From the NCBI GenBank assembly GCA_963555925.1, contig CAUVXJ010000048.1, positions 81,587-145,586 of the forward strand: a stretch of DNA of 64,000 nucleotides. Reading direction: 5' to 3'. The stretch comes from Protofrankia sp963555925. GTDB lineage: Bacteria > Actinomycetota > Actinomycetes > Frankiales > Frankiaceae. The stretch's first letter is position 1, and every line of letters starts with the position of its first letter. Under the pieces are notes generated by a model. It had not been told where the DNA came from. It did not search any database and saw only the letters and a program-made list of their open reading frames with translations. The position numbers were made by a program, and so were the translations under genes. Of the stretch, positions 17,174-25,571 are shown piece by piece.

Positions 17174-17310
17174 CGCGACACCTTCATCCAGGTGCTCTTG
17201 ACCGTGGTGAACTCCCCGTCGATGACGTGTCCGAAGGTCGCGCCGGCCAGGTAAGACGCGCCCGGTTCCGACAGGGGATAGCTGCGCGGGTCCACCAACA
17301 TGCTGGTCAT
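17170..17310 (-). pseudogene. Aldehyde dehydrogenase remnant with large in-frame internal deletion (46 codons)
   Basis: The 46-residue product reads SYPLSEPGASYLAGATFGHV-IDGE at its start and FTTVKSTWMKVSR at its end. The first part matches the N terminus of the intact aldehyde dehydrogenase at 25572 (TYPISAEAARQLARPLFGHV-IDGE). The second matches its last residues (FTQLKSVWMKVGA). Everything between, about 450 codons including the catalytic Cys and Glu, is gone without loss of frame. It is coupled at both ends (TGATG upstream, ATGA downstream), so it may still be translated and serve to couple the operon. No catalytic role is possible. Confidence 0.75.
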
Positions 17311-17468
17311 CAGCCGGTCACCTTCCACAGTGCCTTCCACTGGTCCTGATAGCCCGCGGGTCCGGTGTCCTCACGGGCGGGCCGCGGCACGTTGTCGTGG
17401 GTCCAGAACTCCGCAGGCTGGAACGACTTCGCCTCGGGTGCCAGGTCCATGCCCTCAGTGATCCGCAT
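17310..17468 (-). CDS. 52-residue ORF heading the P450 operon, unknown
   Basis: A short ORF beginning MRITEGMDLAPEAKSFQPAE and ending DQWKALWKVTG. It shares TGATG with the aldehyde dehydrogenase remnant and follows operator-like site B by about 70 bp, so it is the first cistron of the operon. I do not recognise a family. Given its neighbour, it may also be a deletion remnant of a longer enzyme. No strong ribosome-binding site precedes the ATG. Confidence 0.4.
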   Translation of the reverse strand: MRITEGMDLAPEAKSFQPAEFWTHDNVPRPAREDTGPAGYQDQWKALWKVTG

Positions 17469-17538
17469 CGGTCTGACGGGTCGATTCCGCCTGCATCTCC
17501 CACCTTCGTCGACGGCTGCAGTCGAGATTGAAGACAGA

Positions 17539-17552
17539 TTCCTTATAACGAA
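17539..17552. promoter_or_regulatory. Cluster operator site B (TTCCTTATAACGAA)
   Basis: Second copy of the 14-bp cluster motif, with two changes in its right half. It lies about 70 bp upstream of the first cistron of the P450 operon and 3' of the MDR reductase gene, so it should control the P450 operon. Confidence 0.5.
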
Positions 17553-17570
17553 CTAGCTTGTCAAGAGCGA

Positions 17571-18629
17571 TCAGTGATCCGAGTCACTACCGGAGGACTG
17601 GTCGAGACACACGATCATTTTCCCGACGTTGTCGCCGCGGAGCATGGCCAGGAAGGTCGGCCAGGCGGCCTCGATACCACCGTGGACAACCGTCTCGACA
17701 CTGCGGACAGCGCCCTCGCGCAGCCAGCGCGACATGTCATCGGTGAATGCGGCGCGCTGGTCGGCATGGTCACCGACGAGAAAACCCGCCATCCGCAGCC
17801 GCCGCCAGATCATCAGCAGCAGGTTGCGTGGACCGGGCACGGGCTCGGTTGCGTTGTAGGTGGAGATCGCCCCGCAGAGCGCGATGCGGCCGAACGGGCG
17901 CATCACCCGGATCGCGGCTTCCAGCTGTTCTCCCCCGACGTTGTCGAAATACACGTCCAAACCGTCGGTGTCAAGCTGCGCGAGAGCCTCGGAGAGTGAC
18001 GCCCGCACCGACTGATCACGATAGCTGAACGCGGCGTCGAACCCTAGATCCCCGGTGAGAAAGCGGACCTTCTCCGCGGAGCCCGCACTGCCGATGACAC
18101 GGCAGCCCATGACCTTGGCGATCTGGCCGACCGTGGCGCCCACCGCACCGGCCGCCGCCGAGACGAACACGGTTTCTCCGGGTTTGCACGCGGCGACGTG
18201 GCGCAGCCCGACATAGGCGGTCATACCCGTGATGCCCAGTGCACCGAGGTACGCGGAGTCGGGGAACCCGGTCGTGTCGACGGGTTCAGCGTCGACGGGT
18301 TCGGCGTCCGCGGCGGCGACCAGCGCGTACTCCCGCCATCCCGCCTGGTGGACCACGTGCCGGCCGACCGGGATGGCGGACACATCGGACGCAACCACCT
18401 CGCCGACCGCGTGTCCCTGCATCGGGGCGCCGAGCGCATAGGGCTCGACATACGAGGCCACCTCACTCATCCGGCCACGCATGTACGGTTCCACCGACAT
18501 CACGGTGTTGCGCACGAGAAGCTCACCAGCGCCGGGGTCGGGTATGTCGACCTCGACCAGAGCCACATCGTCGTCCGTCGGCCACCCCGCAGGACGGCGC
18601 ACCAGGTGCCATTCCCGGCTACCGGTCAC
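17571..18629 (-). CDS. NADP-dependent MDR oxidoreductase (CurA/YncB-like)
   Basis: Zinc-free medium-chain reductase of 352 residues, which reduces the C=C bond of enones using NADPH. N-terminal MSVEPYMRGRMS and the cofactor domain with VFVSAAAGAVGATVGQIAK (Rossmann loop) plus YFDNVGGEQLEAAI are diagnostic for the leukotriene-B4 dehydrogenase/CurA group. GTG at 18629 is chosen because GGAGAGGAG lies a few bases upstream and the family starts here; the open frame continues to 18836 without a site. It is read divergently from the CoA-transferases, with operator-like site C 82 bp upstream. Confidence 0.88.
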   Translation of the reverse strand: MTGSREWHLVRRPAGWPTDDDVALVEVDIPDPGAGELLVRNTVMSVEPYMRGRMSEVASYVEPYALGAPMQGHAVGEVVASDVSAIPVGRHVVHQAGWREYALVAAADAEPVDAEPVDTTGFPDSAYLGALGITGMTAYVGLRHVAACKPGETVFVSAAAGAVGATVGQIAKVMGCRVIGSAGSAEKVRFLTGDLGFDAAFSYRDQSVRASLSEALAQLDTDGLDVYFDNVGGEQLEAAIRVMRPFGRIALCGAISTYNATEPVPGPRNLLLMIWRRLRMAGFLVGDHADQRAAFTDDMSRWLREGAVRSVETVVHGGIEAAWPTFLAMLRGDNVGKMIVCLDQSSGSDSDH

Positions 18630-18710
18630 CGCTGACTCCTCTCCACCCGGTTCACCCCGCCGGCCCATCGTCATCGGCCCTTGCCCGCGCCATGCCGGAT
18701 TCGCACAATA

Positions 18711-18724
18711 TTCGTCATGATGAA
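18711..18724. promoter_or_regulatory. Cluster operator site C (TTCGTCATGATGAA)
   Basis: Third copy of the 14-bp cluster motif, followed by AAGCC. It lies 82 bp upstream of the MDR reductase start in the divergent promoter region. Confidence 0.55.
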
Positions 18725-18863
18725 AAGCCACAAGGGTCATGTCACCCCTTCCCCCCGCCGGCTGGGCGGGTGACCGCGTCACCACCATCTCCACCGTCGA
18801 CGACAGACCAGAGCAGACCAGAGCAGACCAGAGCAAAGCGGTCGTAACCGGGGCTTGCGGCTT

Positions 18864-18877
18864 TTCATCATGAGAAA
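18864..18877. promoter_or_regulatory. Cluster operator site D (reverse complement TTTCTCATGATGAA)
   Basis: Fourth copy of the motif, inverted relative to site C. It lies 40-53 bp upstream of the GTG of the first CoA-transferase gene. The extended match to site A is TTATTTCTYATGAKGAAA (minus strand). Confidence 0.6.
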
Positions 18878-18916
18878 TAAAGTCGGCTACACATCCGCGT
18901 ACAGGGAGGTCACACG

Positions 18917-20218
18917 GTGGACGCTCGGCATCCGTCGCTGGTGCAACGGCAGCCCCGGGCCCGACGCGGGCCGCTGTCGGGCATCCGCGTGGCCGACTTC
19001 TGCTGGATGGGCGTCGGTTCCGTCGCCACCCGCATGCTCGCGGACTTCGGCGCCGAGGTCATCAAGATCGAAAGCCGGACCCGGCTGGACTTGCCCCGCC
19101 GATTACCGCTCTACAAGAACGACTCCCGCTCGTTCGGCGCGGAGGATCCCGATCCCGACCCGGACAAGGGCGGACTGTTCAACAACTACAGCCGCAACAA
19201 ACTCGGCGTGACAATCAACATGCGGTCCGTCGAGGGCCGGGAACTGGCCGAGCGACTCATCGCACAAAGCAGTGTGGTGACGGAGAACTTCGCTCCCGGC
19301 GTCATGGCAGGCTGGAATCTGACCTACGAACGGCTACGCGCGCTGTGCCCCGAGGTCATCTACGCCCACATGAGCGGTTTCGGCCAGAGCGGCCCGCACC
19401 ACACTTACCGCAGCTACGGGCCGGTGGTGCAGGCGGTCAGCGGGCTGTCCTTCATCAGCGGCCTGCCCGACCGGGAGCCCTCGGGCTGGGGTCTGTCCTA
19501 CATGGACAACCAGGCTGCCTACTACAACAGCGCGGCCCTGCTCATGGCGATCATGCATCGCAACGCGACCGGGAAGGGCACGGAAATCGACACCTCCGCC
19601 GTGGAGGTCGGCGTCAGCCTGCTCGGTCCCGACCTGCTGGACGTCACCGTGAACGCACGACCGACCCGCCGGCCGGGCTTCCCCCCGGGTAACCGGCTGG
19701 AACACCCACAGGCTGCCCCGCACGGGGTGTACCCCTGCGCCGGCGAGGACCGGTGGGTGGCCGTCGCAGTCTTCGACGACACCGACTGGCACCGTCTGAT
19801 CGAAGCCATCGGCAACCCCGCATGGACGACGGACCCGCGTTTCGCCAGCGGATCGAGCCGGTTCGCCCACGCTGACGCGCTCGACGCCCACCTCGCGGAG
19901 TGGACCAGACACCGGTCACCGCATGAGGTCATGACACTGCTGCAGGACAACGGCGTCTGTGCAGGTGCCGTCCAGGACGCGCGCGACCTCAACGAGGTCG
20001 ACCCGCAGCTTGCCCATCGCGGCACGTTCTTCGAGCTGGACCACCCGGTGATCGGCCCGGCGCGCTTCGAGGGGACACCGGTGACGTTCTCCCGTATCGA
20101 ACAGGACAACTGGCGGTCAGCCCCGCTGCTCGGCGAGGACAACGCCTACGTGTTCAGCGACATCCTCGGCCTGTCCACGAACGAAGTGGCCGACCTCGCC
20201 GCGGCGGGTGTGATCTGA
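18917..20218 (+). CDS. Family III CoA-transferase 1
   Basis: Transfers CoA to a carboxylic acid of the pathway. 433 residues with the family landmarks GIRVADFCWMGVGSVATRML, FGAEVIKIES, NNYSRNKLGVTINM and SGFGQSGPHHTYRSYGP. The putative catalytic aspartate is in LSYMDNQAAYYN, positioned before the RNATGKGTEIDTS block as in formyl-CoA transferase. GTG at 18917 has GGGAGG 8 bases upstream. It begins a plus-strand operon of two CoA-transferases, DUF35 and thiolase genes, one base from the next gene. Operator-like site D lies in its promoter. Confidence 0.9.
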   Translation: MDARHPSLVQRQPRARRGPLSGIRVADFCWMGVGSVATRMLADFGAEVIKIESRTRLDLPRRLPLYKNDSRSFGAEDPDPDPDKGGLFNNYSRNKLGVTINMRSVEGRELAERLIAQSSVVTENFAPGVMAGWNLTYERLRALCPEVIYAHMSGFGQSGPHHTYRSYGPVVQAVSGLSFISGLPDREPSGWGLSYMDNQAAYYNSAALLMAIMHRNATGKGTEIDTSAVEVGVSLLGPDLLDVTVNARPTRRPGFPPGNRLEHPQAAPHGVYPCAGEDRWVAVAVFDDTDWHRLIEAIGNPAWTTDPRFASGSSRFAHADALDAHLAEWTRHRSPHEVMTLLQDNGVCAGAVQDARDLNEVDPQLAHRGTFFELDHPVIGPARFEGTPVTFSRIEQDNWRSAPLLGEDNAYVFSDILGLSTNEVADLAAAGVI

Positions 20219-20219
20219 G

Positions 20220-21440
20220 ATGACCACGGCCCAGACCGGGACAGCCGGTTCCCCGCCGCTTCCGTATTCGGGGCTGACGGTCGTGGAGTGGGCCGGTGAC
20301 CCCGCCGGTGAAGGGACCGGAAGACTCCTCGCCGAGCTCGGTGCCGACGTGATCAAGATCGAACCACCGCAGGGATCACCGACGCGGCGGATCGGTCCCT
20401 TCGCGCACGACGTTGTCAGCGCCGACACGAGCCTGACGTTCTGGTACTACAATTTCGGCAAGCGCAGCGTGGTCCCCGACGGATCGGAATCGGACCAGGC
20501 GTTGTTGCACCGCCTGCTCGTCGGCGCGGACGTCCTGCTCATCACCTTGCGCCCGCGCGAGATCGCCGCGGCCGGCCTGGACTACTCCGCGCTGTTGACC
20601 ACGCATCCGCAACTGATCATCCTGTCGGTCACCGCGTTCGGGCTGGACGGCCCGTGGGCGGACTACCGCACCTGCGATCTGGTCGGACTCGCCGCGGGCG
20701 GCCCGCTGGCCAGCTGCGGCTATGACGACCACTCGATCCCGCCCATCCGCCCCGGCGGCAATCAGGGTTACCACACGGCGGCGAGTTTCGCCCACTGCGG
20801 CCTGCTGCTGGCATTACTCGATCGCCAGCGGACAGGTGCGGGGCAGCTGGTGGACGTGTCCATGCACGAGTCGCTCGCCGTCAGCGGGGAACTGGCGAAC
20901 CCATACTGGTTCTACCCGAAGGTCCTCGTGCACAGGCAGACCTGTCGCCACGCCCAGCCCGTGCCGACACAGCCGGCGCTGTTCCGCTGCGCCGATGACC
21001 GATGGGTCTACTTCGCGCTCATCCTCGCCGACCGCAAGCCATGGGATGCGCTGGTCGCATGGATGGAAAGCCTCGGCGTCGCCGCGGACCTGACCGACAC
21101 AGCCTACGATGATCTGGCGCACCGCCAGCAGAACTTCCAGCACATTCAGGAACTCATCGAATGCCTGTTCCTCCTGCAGGACGCCACGACGGCCTACCAC
21201 GAGGGGCAGCGGCGCGGGCTGCCGATCGGGCCGGTCAACGCCCCCGAGGACGTCCTGGACGACGAGCACCTGCAGGCGAGGAACTTCTTCACCACGGTCG
21301 CCTTCGACAGCGATCTCAGCGCGTTGGTCCCGACGAGCCCCTACCGGTTCTCGTCTTTCCAGACCGTGGCTCCCACGCGGGCGCCATGGTTGGGTGAACA
21401 CACCGGACAGGTACTCGCCGCCGAGGAGGCAGACCGATGA
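20220..21440 (+). CDS. Family III CoA-transferase 2 (no clear catalytic Asp)
   Basis: 406 residues with the same fold (GLTVVEWAGDPAGEGTGRLL, LGADVIKIEPP, LDGPWADYRTCDLVGLA, GAGQLVDVSMHESLAV). Where the first copy has MDNQAAYYN, this one has PGGNQGYHTAA, without an aligned aspartate. Such GGNQ-YH variants are common in actinomycete clusters. They may work with the adjacent copy as a heteromer or use another residue. It starts two bases after the previous stop and shares ATGA with the DUF35 gene, so subunit pairing is plausible. Confidence 0.85.
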   Translation: MTTAQTGTAGSPPLPYSGLTVVEWAGDPAGEGTGRLLAELGADVIKIEPPQGSPTRRIGPFAHDVVSADTSLTFWYYNFGKRSVVPDGSESDQALLHRLLVGADVLLITLRPREIAAAGLDYSALLTTHPQLIILSVTAFGLDGPWADYRTCDLVGLAAGGPLASCGYDDHSIPPIRPGGNQGYHTAASFAHCGLLLALLDRQRTGAGQLVDVSMHESLAVSGELANPYWFYPKVLVHRQTCRHAQPVPTQPALFRCADDRWVYFALILADRKPWDALVAWMESLGVAADLTDTAYDDLAHRQQNFQHIQELIECLFLLQDATTAYHEGQRRGLPIGPVNAPEDVLDDEHLQARNFFTTVAFDSDLSALVPTSPYRFSSFQTVAPTRAPWLGEHTGQVLAAEEADR

Positions 21441-21928
21441 TGAGCAGACCTGTGGTACGGACACGGCCGGTGGACGACGGACTGTTCGTCGAGGGCGACG
21501 ACGGGCCCAGCCTCGTCGCGAGCAGCTGCCGGTCGTGCGGGACGACGACCTTTCCGCGCCAGCAGTCGTGCCCGAAATGCACCCGGATGGACATGGCGGA
21601 CCGCCTTCTCCCCCGCAGCGGCACACTGTGGTCCTTCACCGTGCAGAGTTTCCGTCCCAAACCGCCCTACGCCGGTCCGGAGCCGTTCACGCCCTACGGC
21701 GTGGGATACGTCGAGCTTCCCGGCGTGGTCATCGTCGAGGCCGTCCTGACCGAAAACGACCCGCAGCGGCTGCACATCGGGGCGCCGATGGAGCTGGTCC
21801 TCGTGCCCTTGTGTCACGACGACGACGGCACCCAGGTCCTCACCTACGCGTTCTCCCCCGTCCGATCCGGTGACCGGGAACGTAGATCAGACGAAAACCA
21901 GGTCCCGAACGTGGGTAACCACAAGTAA
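21437..21928 (+). CDS. Zn-ribbon/OB-fold (DUF35) protein, thiolase partner
   Basis: 163 residues. A rubredoxin-like Zn ribbon with two CxxC pairs (CRSCGTTTFP and CPKC) is followed by an OB fold (GTLWSFTVQSF ... YGVGYVELPGVVIVEAVL). In actinobacterial steroid side-chain pathways DUF35 proteins bind thiolase-like Ltp2 partners and form aldolases. Its start overlaps the CoA-transferase (ATGA) and the thiolase follows 17 bases later, supporting such a complex. The C-terminal 20 residues are polar and possibly disordered. Confidence 0.88.
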   Translation: MMSRPVVRTRPVDDGLFVEGDDGPSLVASSCRSCGTTTFPRQQSCPKCTRMDMADRLLPRSGTLWSFTVQSFRPKPPYAGPEPFTPYGVGYVELPGVVIVEAVLTENDPQRLHIGAPMELVLVPLCHDDDGTQVLTYAFSPVRSGDRERRSDENQVPNVGNHK

Positions 21929-21945
21929 CCACAAAGGAGTGCGCC

Positions 21946-23088
21946 GTGGATGTCGCCATCGTGGGCATCGGAATCCATCCGTTCGGGCGACACGAGGGGG
22001 TCAGCGGACGGGCACAGGGAGCCTACGCGGCCCGGGCTGCACTGACGGACGCGGGCCTGGAATGGCCCGACATCCAGTTCGCCTTCGGCGGCAGCCTCGC
22101 GGCAGGGGCCGCCGACTCGCTCGTCTCGGACCTGGGGCTGACCGGCCTCCCGTTCATCAATGTGGCCAACGGATGCGCGACGGGTGGCAGCGCACTGATC
22201 AACGCGGACAGTACCATCAGGTCGGGCGCGTACGAACTCGGGATGGTGATCGGCTTCGACAAGCATCCGCGGGGTGCCTTCGACACCGACCCCGCGACGG
22301 TCGGCCTGGGGCAGTGGTACGGCGAAACCGGACTCATGCTGACGACCCAGTTCTTCGGGATGAAGGCGCAGCGCTACCTGCACACGTACGGCCTCAGTCC
22401 GTCGATACTGGCGAAGGTGGCGGCCAAGGCCTTCTACAACGGTTCACTGAACCCCAACGCGTGGCGCCGTGTCCCACACACGGAAGACGCGATCATGTCG
22501 TCGACGATGGTGAGCCATCCGCTGACGCAGTACATGTTCTGCTCGCCGGGGGAAGGTGCAGTCGCGCTCGTGCTGTGCCGGGCGGACCGCGCGCGCAGGT
22601 ACACCGACACGCCGGTGTACCTGCGGTCCGCGGTACTACGTTCACGCCGGTTCGGCTCGTTCGAGGTGTTCAGCCCGTGGCTGGCACTAGAACGCGCTGA
22701 CAGCCCGAGCGTGGACGCGGCCCGGGCGGCGTTCGAGCTGGCCGGGGTCGCCCCCGGCGATGTCGACGTCGCGCAGATCCAGGACACCGAGTCCGGGGCG
22801 GAGATCTGTCACATGGCCGAGTGCGGCCTGTGCAAAGACGGTGAGCAGGAGGAACTGCTGGCAACGGGTGCCACCGGGATCGGCGGCAGCCTTCCGATCA
22901 ACACCGACGGTGGCTGCCTCGCCAACGGCGAGCCGATCGGCGCGTCGGGTCTGCGTCAGGTGTACGAGAACGTCCTGCAACTGCGCGGGGCCGCCGCGGC
23001 GCGCCAGGTGCCCGCAAACCCGACGGTGGCGTTCAGCCACGTCTACGGCGCGCCGGGGGTCAGCGCCTGCACCGTGCTGACCCGCTGA
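21946..23088 (+). CDS. Thiolase-like lipid-transfer protein (Ltp2-type)
   Basis: 380-residue thiolase fold. The nucleophile position is the cysteine in VANGCATGGSAL, with the C-terminal GGCLANGEPIGASGL and FSHVYGAPGVSACTVL blocks. Partnered with the DUF35 gene upstream, it may be a thiolase or a retro-aldolase cleaving a beta-hydroxyacyl-CoA side chain, as for Ltp2-ChsH2. The presence of the cysteine leaves thiolysis possible. GTG at 21946 has AAGGAG 6 bases before it. It is the last gene of the operon, converging on the F420 oxidoreductase gene. Confidence 0.88.
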   Translation: MDVAIVGIGIHPFGRHEGVSGRAQGAYAARAALTDAGLEWPDIQFAFGGSLAAGAADSLVSDLGLTGLPFINVANGCATGGSALINADSTIRSGAYELGMVIGFDKHPRGAFDTDPATVGLGQWYGETGLMLTTQFFGMKAQRYLHTYGLSPSILAKVAAKAFYNGSLNPNAWRRVPHTEDAIMSSTMVSHPLTQYMFCSPGEGAVALVLCRADRARRYTDTPVYLRSAVLRSRRFGSFEVFSPWLALERADSPSVDAARAAFELAGVAPGDVDVAQIQDTESGAEICHMAECGLCKDGEQEELLATGATGIGGSLPINTDGGCLANGEPIGASGLRQVYENVLQLRGAAAARQVPANPTVAFSHVYGAPGVSACTVLTR

Positions 23089-23095
23089 CCGGCCG

Positions 23096-23962
23096 TCAGA
23101 TCATGAACCGGTCGGCAGCGCGGGCGAGACACGCTCGCTTCTGCGCCAGGTCGGCCCCGCGCCATATCTGGTCCGCCCACACGACCAGGTTGGTGATCCC
23201 CTCGGCGTCGTAGCGGGGCACCAGTTCCAGCTCCTGGCCTTCCAACCGGAAGTAGCAGGCAATCATCGCGCGCCCGTACTGTTCGCACAGTGCCGCGAGC
23301 CGGTCACGAAGCCGTACTGCGTCGGAGAAGGAGGGTGTGCCGGAACTGAACCAGGCGTCCCCCAGCCGGGCTGCGCGATGCAGCGCCCGGTCGGTGTTCC
23401 CCCCGAGGACGAGCGGCACCGCAACGGGCCGGGGGGTGACCTGGATCCTGCCGGTCGTGAAGTGGGTACCCTGATGCTCGAAGGGTCCTCCGCTCCAGGC
23501 CGACCGCAGGACCTCCAGGCACTCCTCGAGGCGGGATCCGCGTTCGTCGAACGGAACGCCGAGGGCGGCGAACTCCTCGCGCAGCCAACCGGCTCCGACC
23601 CCGAGCATGAACCTGCCGGCAGCGATCTCCTGCGTCGTGCAGGCGGCACGAGCTGTCAGAAGCGGGTGACGTAACGGCAGGATGTAGATGCCCGTCGCGA
23701 GCTTCACCCTCGTCGTGAGCGCCGCGGCGGCACTCAACGCCGACCACGGGTCCAGCAGCTTCGTGGCCGGGTCGATGATCGACCGGGTGTGATGCTGGTG
23801 CGCCGTTTCGCCCTGGGTGGGGTGCTCGCTGGAGTAGTCGTACGGCAGGACGAGATGCTCGCCGAGCCAGAGGGCATCGAAGCCGAGGTCGTCGGCCGCC
23901 ACGGCGAGGTCCAGTAGGTCACGCGCACCCATGTCGTATACCGACAGGCCGATCCGCATCAT
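23096..23962 (-). CDS. LLM-class F420-dependent oxidoreductase
   Basis: Luciferase-like TIM barrel, 288 residues, expected to use coenzyme F420 or FMN. MRIGLSVYDMGARDLLDLA, FDALWLGEHLVLP, KLATGIYILPLRHPLLTARA and GRFMLGVGAGWLREEF are the family landmarks, with LGGNTDRALHRAARLGDAW near the end. Two ATGs abut; the first (23962) lies six bases after GGAAGG. It probably reduces or oxidises a pathway intermediate. It converges with the thiolase gene (7-base gap). Confidence 0.9.
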   Translation of the reverse strand: MMRIGLSVYDMGARDLLDLAVAADDLGFDALWLGEHLVLPYDYSSEHPTQGETAHQHHTRSIIDPATKLLDPWSALSAAAALTTRVKLATGIYILPLRHPLLTARAACTTQEIAAGRFMLGVGAGWLREEFAALGVPFDERGSRLEECLEVLRSAWSGGPFEHQGTHFTTGRIQVTPRPVAVPLVLGGNTDRALHRAARLGDAWFSSGTPSFSDAVRLRDRLAALCEQYGRAMIACYFRLEGQELELVPRYDAEGITNLVVWADQIWRGADLAQKRACLARAADRFMI

Positions 23963-24022
23963 CAGTTCCCTTCCGGCCTCAACCGAGGTAGTGGATACAT
24001 CCGCTTTGGTTGCGCTGCCGGT

Positions 24023-24048
24023 AAGAGCGCCCGGCAATAGGGGCGTGG
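24023..24048 (+). repeat. Dispersed intergenic repeat, copy 3
   Basis: AAGAGCGCCCGGCAATAGGG followed by GCGTGG is nearly identical to the left end of the 36436 element (AAGAGTGCCCGGCAATAGGG, GCGTGG). It lies between the F420 oxidoreductase and the GntR gene. Confidence 0.65.
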
Positions 24049-24055
24049 GCGGTGG

Positions 24056-24970
24056 TCACCGCCACTCGATGAAGTCGTCCATCCGGGCGCCGAAGCGCTC
24101 ACGGCTGTACCCGACGATGCCGTGAATGTGCTCCTCCATGAGACCGCGGGCCTGGTTGGCATGACCGGCCAGGATGGCGCGGGCCAGCCTCAGGTGATCA
24201 TCAGCGATCAGGTCGCGCATCACCCGAGGGTCGTCGGTGACGGCGACGTGGTGGGCGACGATCTGACCCATGGTCTGCATGGTCAGTTCGAGCACGCGGT
24301 TGCGGGCCAGTGAGGCTATCGCGATGTGAAATCCCCCATGTTCCCGGACGAATTTCTCCAGCTCCTCGTGCTCCTCGTGCGCCCCGTCCCCGTCGAGGTA
24401 GGGTGCCATCGCGGCGGCGCGCGCGTTCCTGTCCGGGTTGCGGGCGGCCCGCTCGGCCAGAACGCATTCGGTCAGCACCCACGCCTCGAAGAGCTCGGAG
24501 TAGGTGGCTCCGGCCAGATGGAAGTACAGCGTCGAGATCCGCCCGAGGTTCGACGGGTCGACGGTACCGACCACCGGACCGCCGCCCGGTCCACGGCGGA
24601 TGGACAGCAGACCCTGCACCTCCAGGAGGCGCAGCCCCTCTCGCAACGACTCGCGACTCACCCCGTACTGCTCGAGCATGACCGCCTCCGACGGCAGGCC
24701 GTCACCGGGCTGTAGCCCACGGGCGATGATGTCGTGGACCACATCCCGCGCGACGGTCTCCGATGTCTTCAGGCGGCGCGTGACCCCGTCACCCGACGCA
24801 ATCGCGATACAGCCTCGTGGAGTCGCGGCGGCCGGCGTGCGCCGAGGTGGGTCCACCGCTCCGGCTGGCACAGGCAACGGCTCTCCGGTGAGCGACCCGG
24901 GGACAGGAGCCTGCGGCGGCGCGGATGAAGCAGGATCGCGCCGCCTTTGGCCATCTGGGCTGCTCAACAT
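24056..24970 (-). CDS. GntR-family regulator with FCD ligand domain
   Basis: DNA-binding regulator, 304 residues. After a Pro/Ala-rich tail of about 60 residues comes the winged helix (SETVARDVVHDIIARGLQPG, then GLPSEAVMLEQYGVSRESLR, EGLRLLEVQGLLSIRRG). The C-terminal all-helical FCD domain has the metal/ligand residues in EHGGFHIAIA and MEEHIHGIVG. Its place between transport/ALDH genes and the core pathway makes it the natural candidate for binding the repeated TTYCTYATGAKGAA sites. That link is inferred. The long N-terminal extension suggests a later start, but I see no better one. Confidence 0.9.
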   Translation of the reverse strand: MLSSPDGQRRRDPASSAPPQAPVPGSLTGEPLPVPAGAVDPPRRTPAAATPRGCIAIASGDGVTRRLKTSETVARDVVHDIIARGLQPGDGLPSEAVMLEQYGVSRESLREGLRLLEVQGLLSIRRGPGGGPVVGTVDPSNLGRISTLYFHLAGATYSELFEAWVLTECVLAERAARNPDRNARAAAMAPYLDGDGAHEEHEELEKFVREHGGFHIAIASLARNRVLELTMQTMGQIVAHHVAVTDDPRVMRDLIADDHLRLARAILAGHANQARGLMEEHIHGIVGYSRERFGARMDDFIEWR

Positions 24971-25028
24971 GAGCCGAGGGTACCGCCGGGTTCAGTTGGT
25001 CCTGATGAATCTCACCGGTCAGGCCGCG

Positions 25029-25514
25029 TCAACGGAGATACACCTGGGGGCCGCAGCCGCCGACGGCAGCGAGGTAACCGGTGGAGTCCACCCGACGCTC
25101 GCCCCAGAGAATCTCGAAGAGAAGCCTGCTGATTTTCCAACCGTCCGCTGTGCGTCGCAGCTGGTTATGGTACCGGCCGACGAGCACGTGCACCGTTTCC
25201 GGCGATGCGCGGAACACCTGGTGCGAGGTGTGGTAGATAAGCGCCGTGGCGTGATCCCCTACAAGGTCCACATGGTAAACACTGAGCAGATGATGCTGCC
25301 AGACGCATTCCCGGGTGCCTTCGTCGATCCAATCAGCGACCGCGTCACCGCCGACGATGGGATCAGCGTTGCCGTACTGCGCCCACAGGTCGTCGGCGAG
25401 GGTCACACGGATCCCGTCGACATCCCGTTTGTCGATACACGACGCATACCTGTAAAGCACCTCGGTGACGTCGGCGCGGTCCAGGCCGGCCTCAATCTCG
25501 GCCGCTGTACGCAT
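25029..25514 (-). CDS. NTF2/SnoaL-like protein 3
   Basis: 161 residues starting MRTAAEIEAG at 25514, with AAGGGAG seven bases upstream. LDRADVTEVLYRYASCIDKRDV and WQHHLLSVYHVDLVGD match the SnoaL-4 landmarks also seen in the two copies of the P450 operon. RYHNQLRRTADGWKISRLLF closes the fold. It lies between the aldehyde dehydrogenase and the regulator. It is an isomerase/dehydratase or binding protein of the pathway; function not assignable further. Confidence 0.8.
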   Translation of the reverse strand: MRTAAEIEAGLDRADVTEVLYRYASCIDKRDVDGIRVTLADDLWAQYGNADPIVGGDAVADWIDEGTRECVWQHHLLSVYHVDLVGDHATALIYHTSHQVFRASPETVHVLVGRYHNQLRRTADGWKISRLLFEILWGERRVDSTGYLAAVGGCGPQVYLR

Positions 25515-25571
25515 GCTCGCTCCCTTCGCAGCCGTCCCGACGGGTGCCACGTCTGCCGCGGCACTGCCGGG

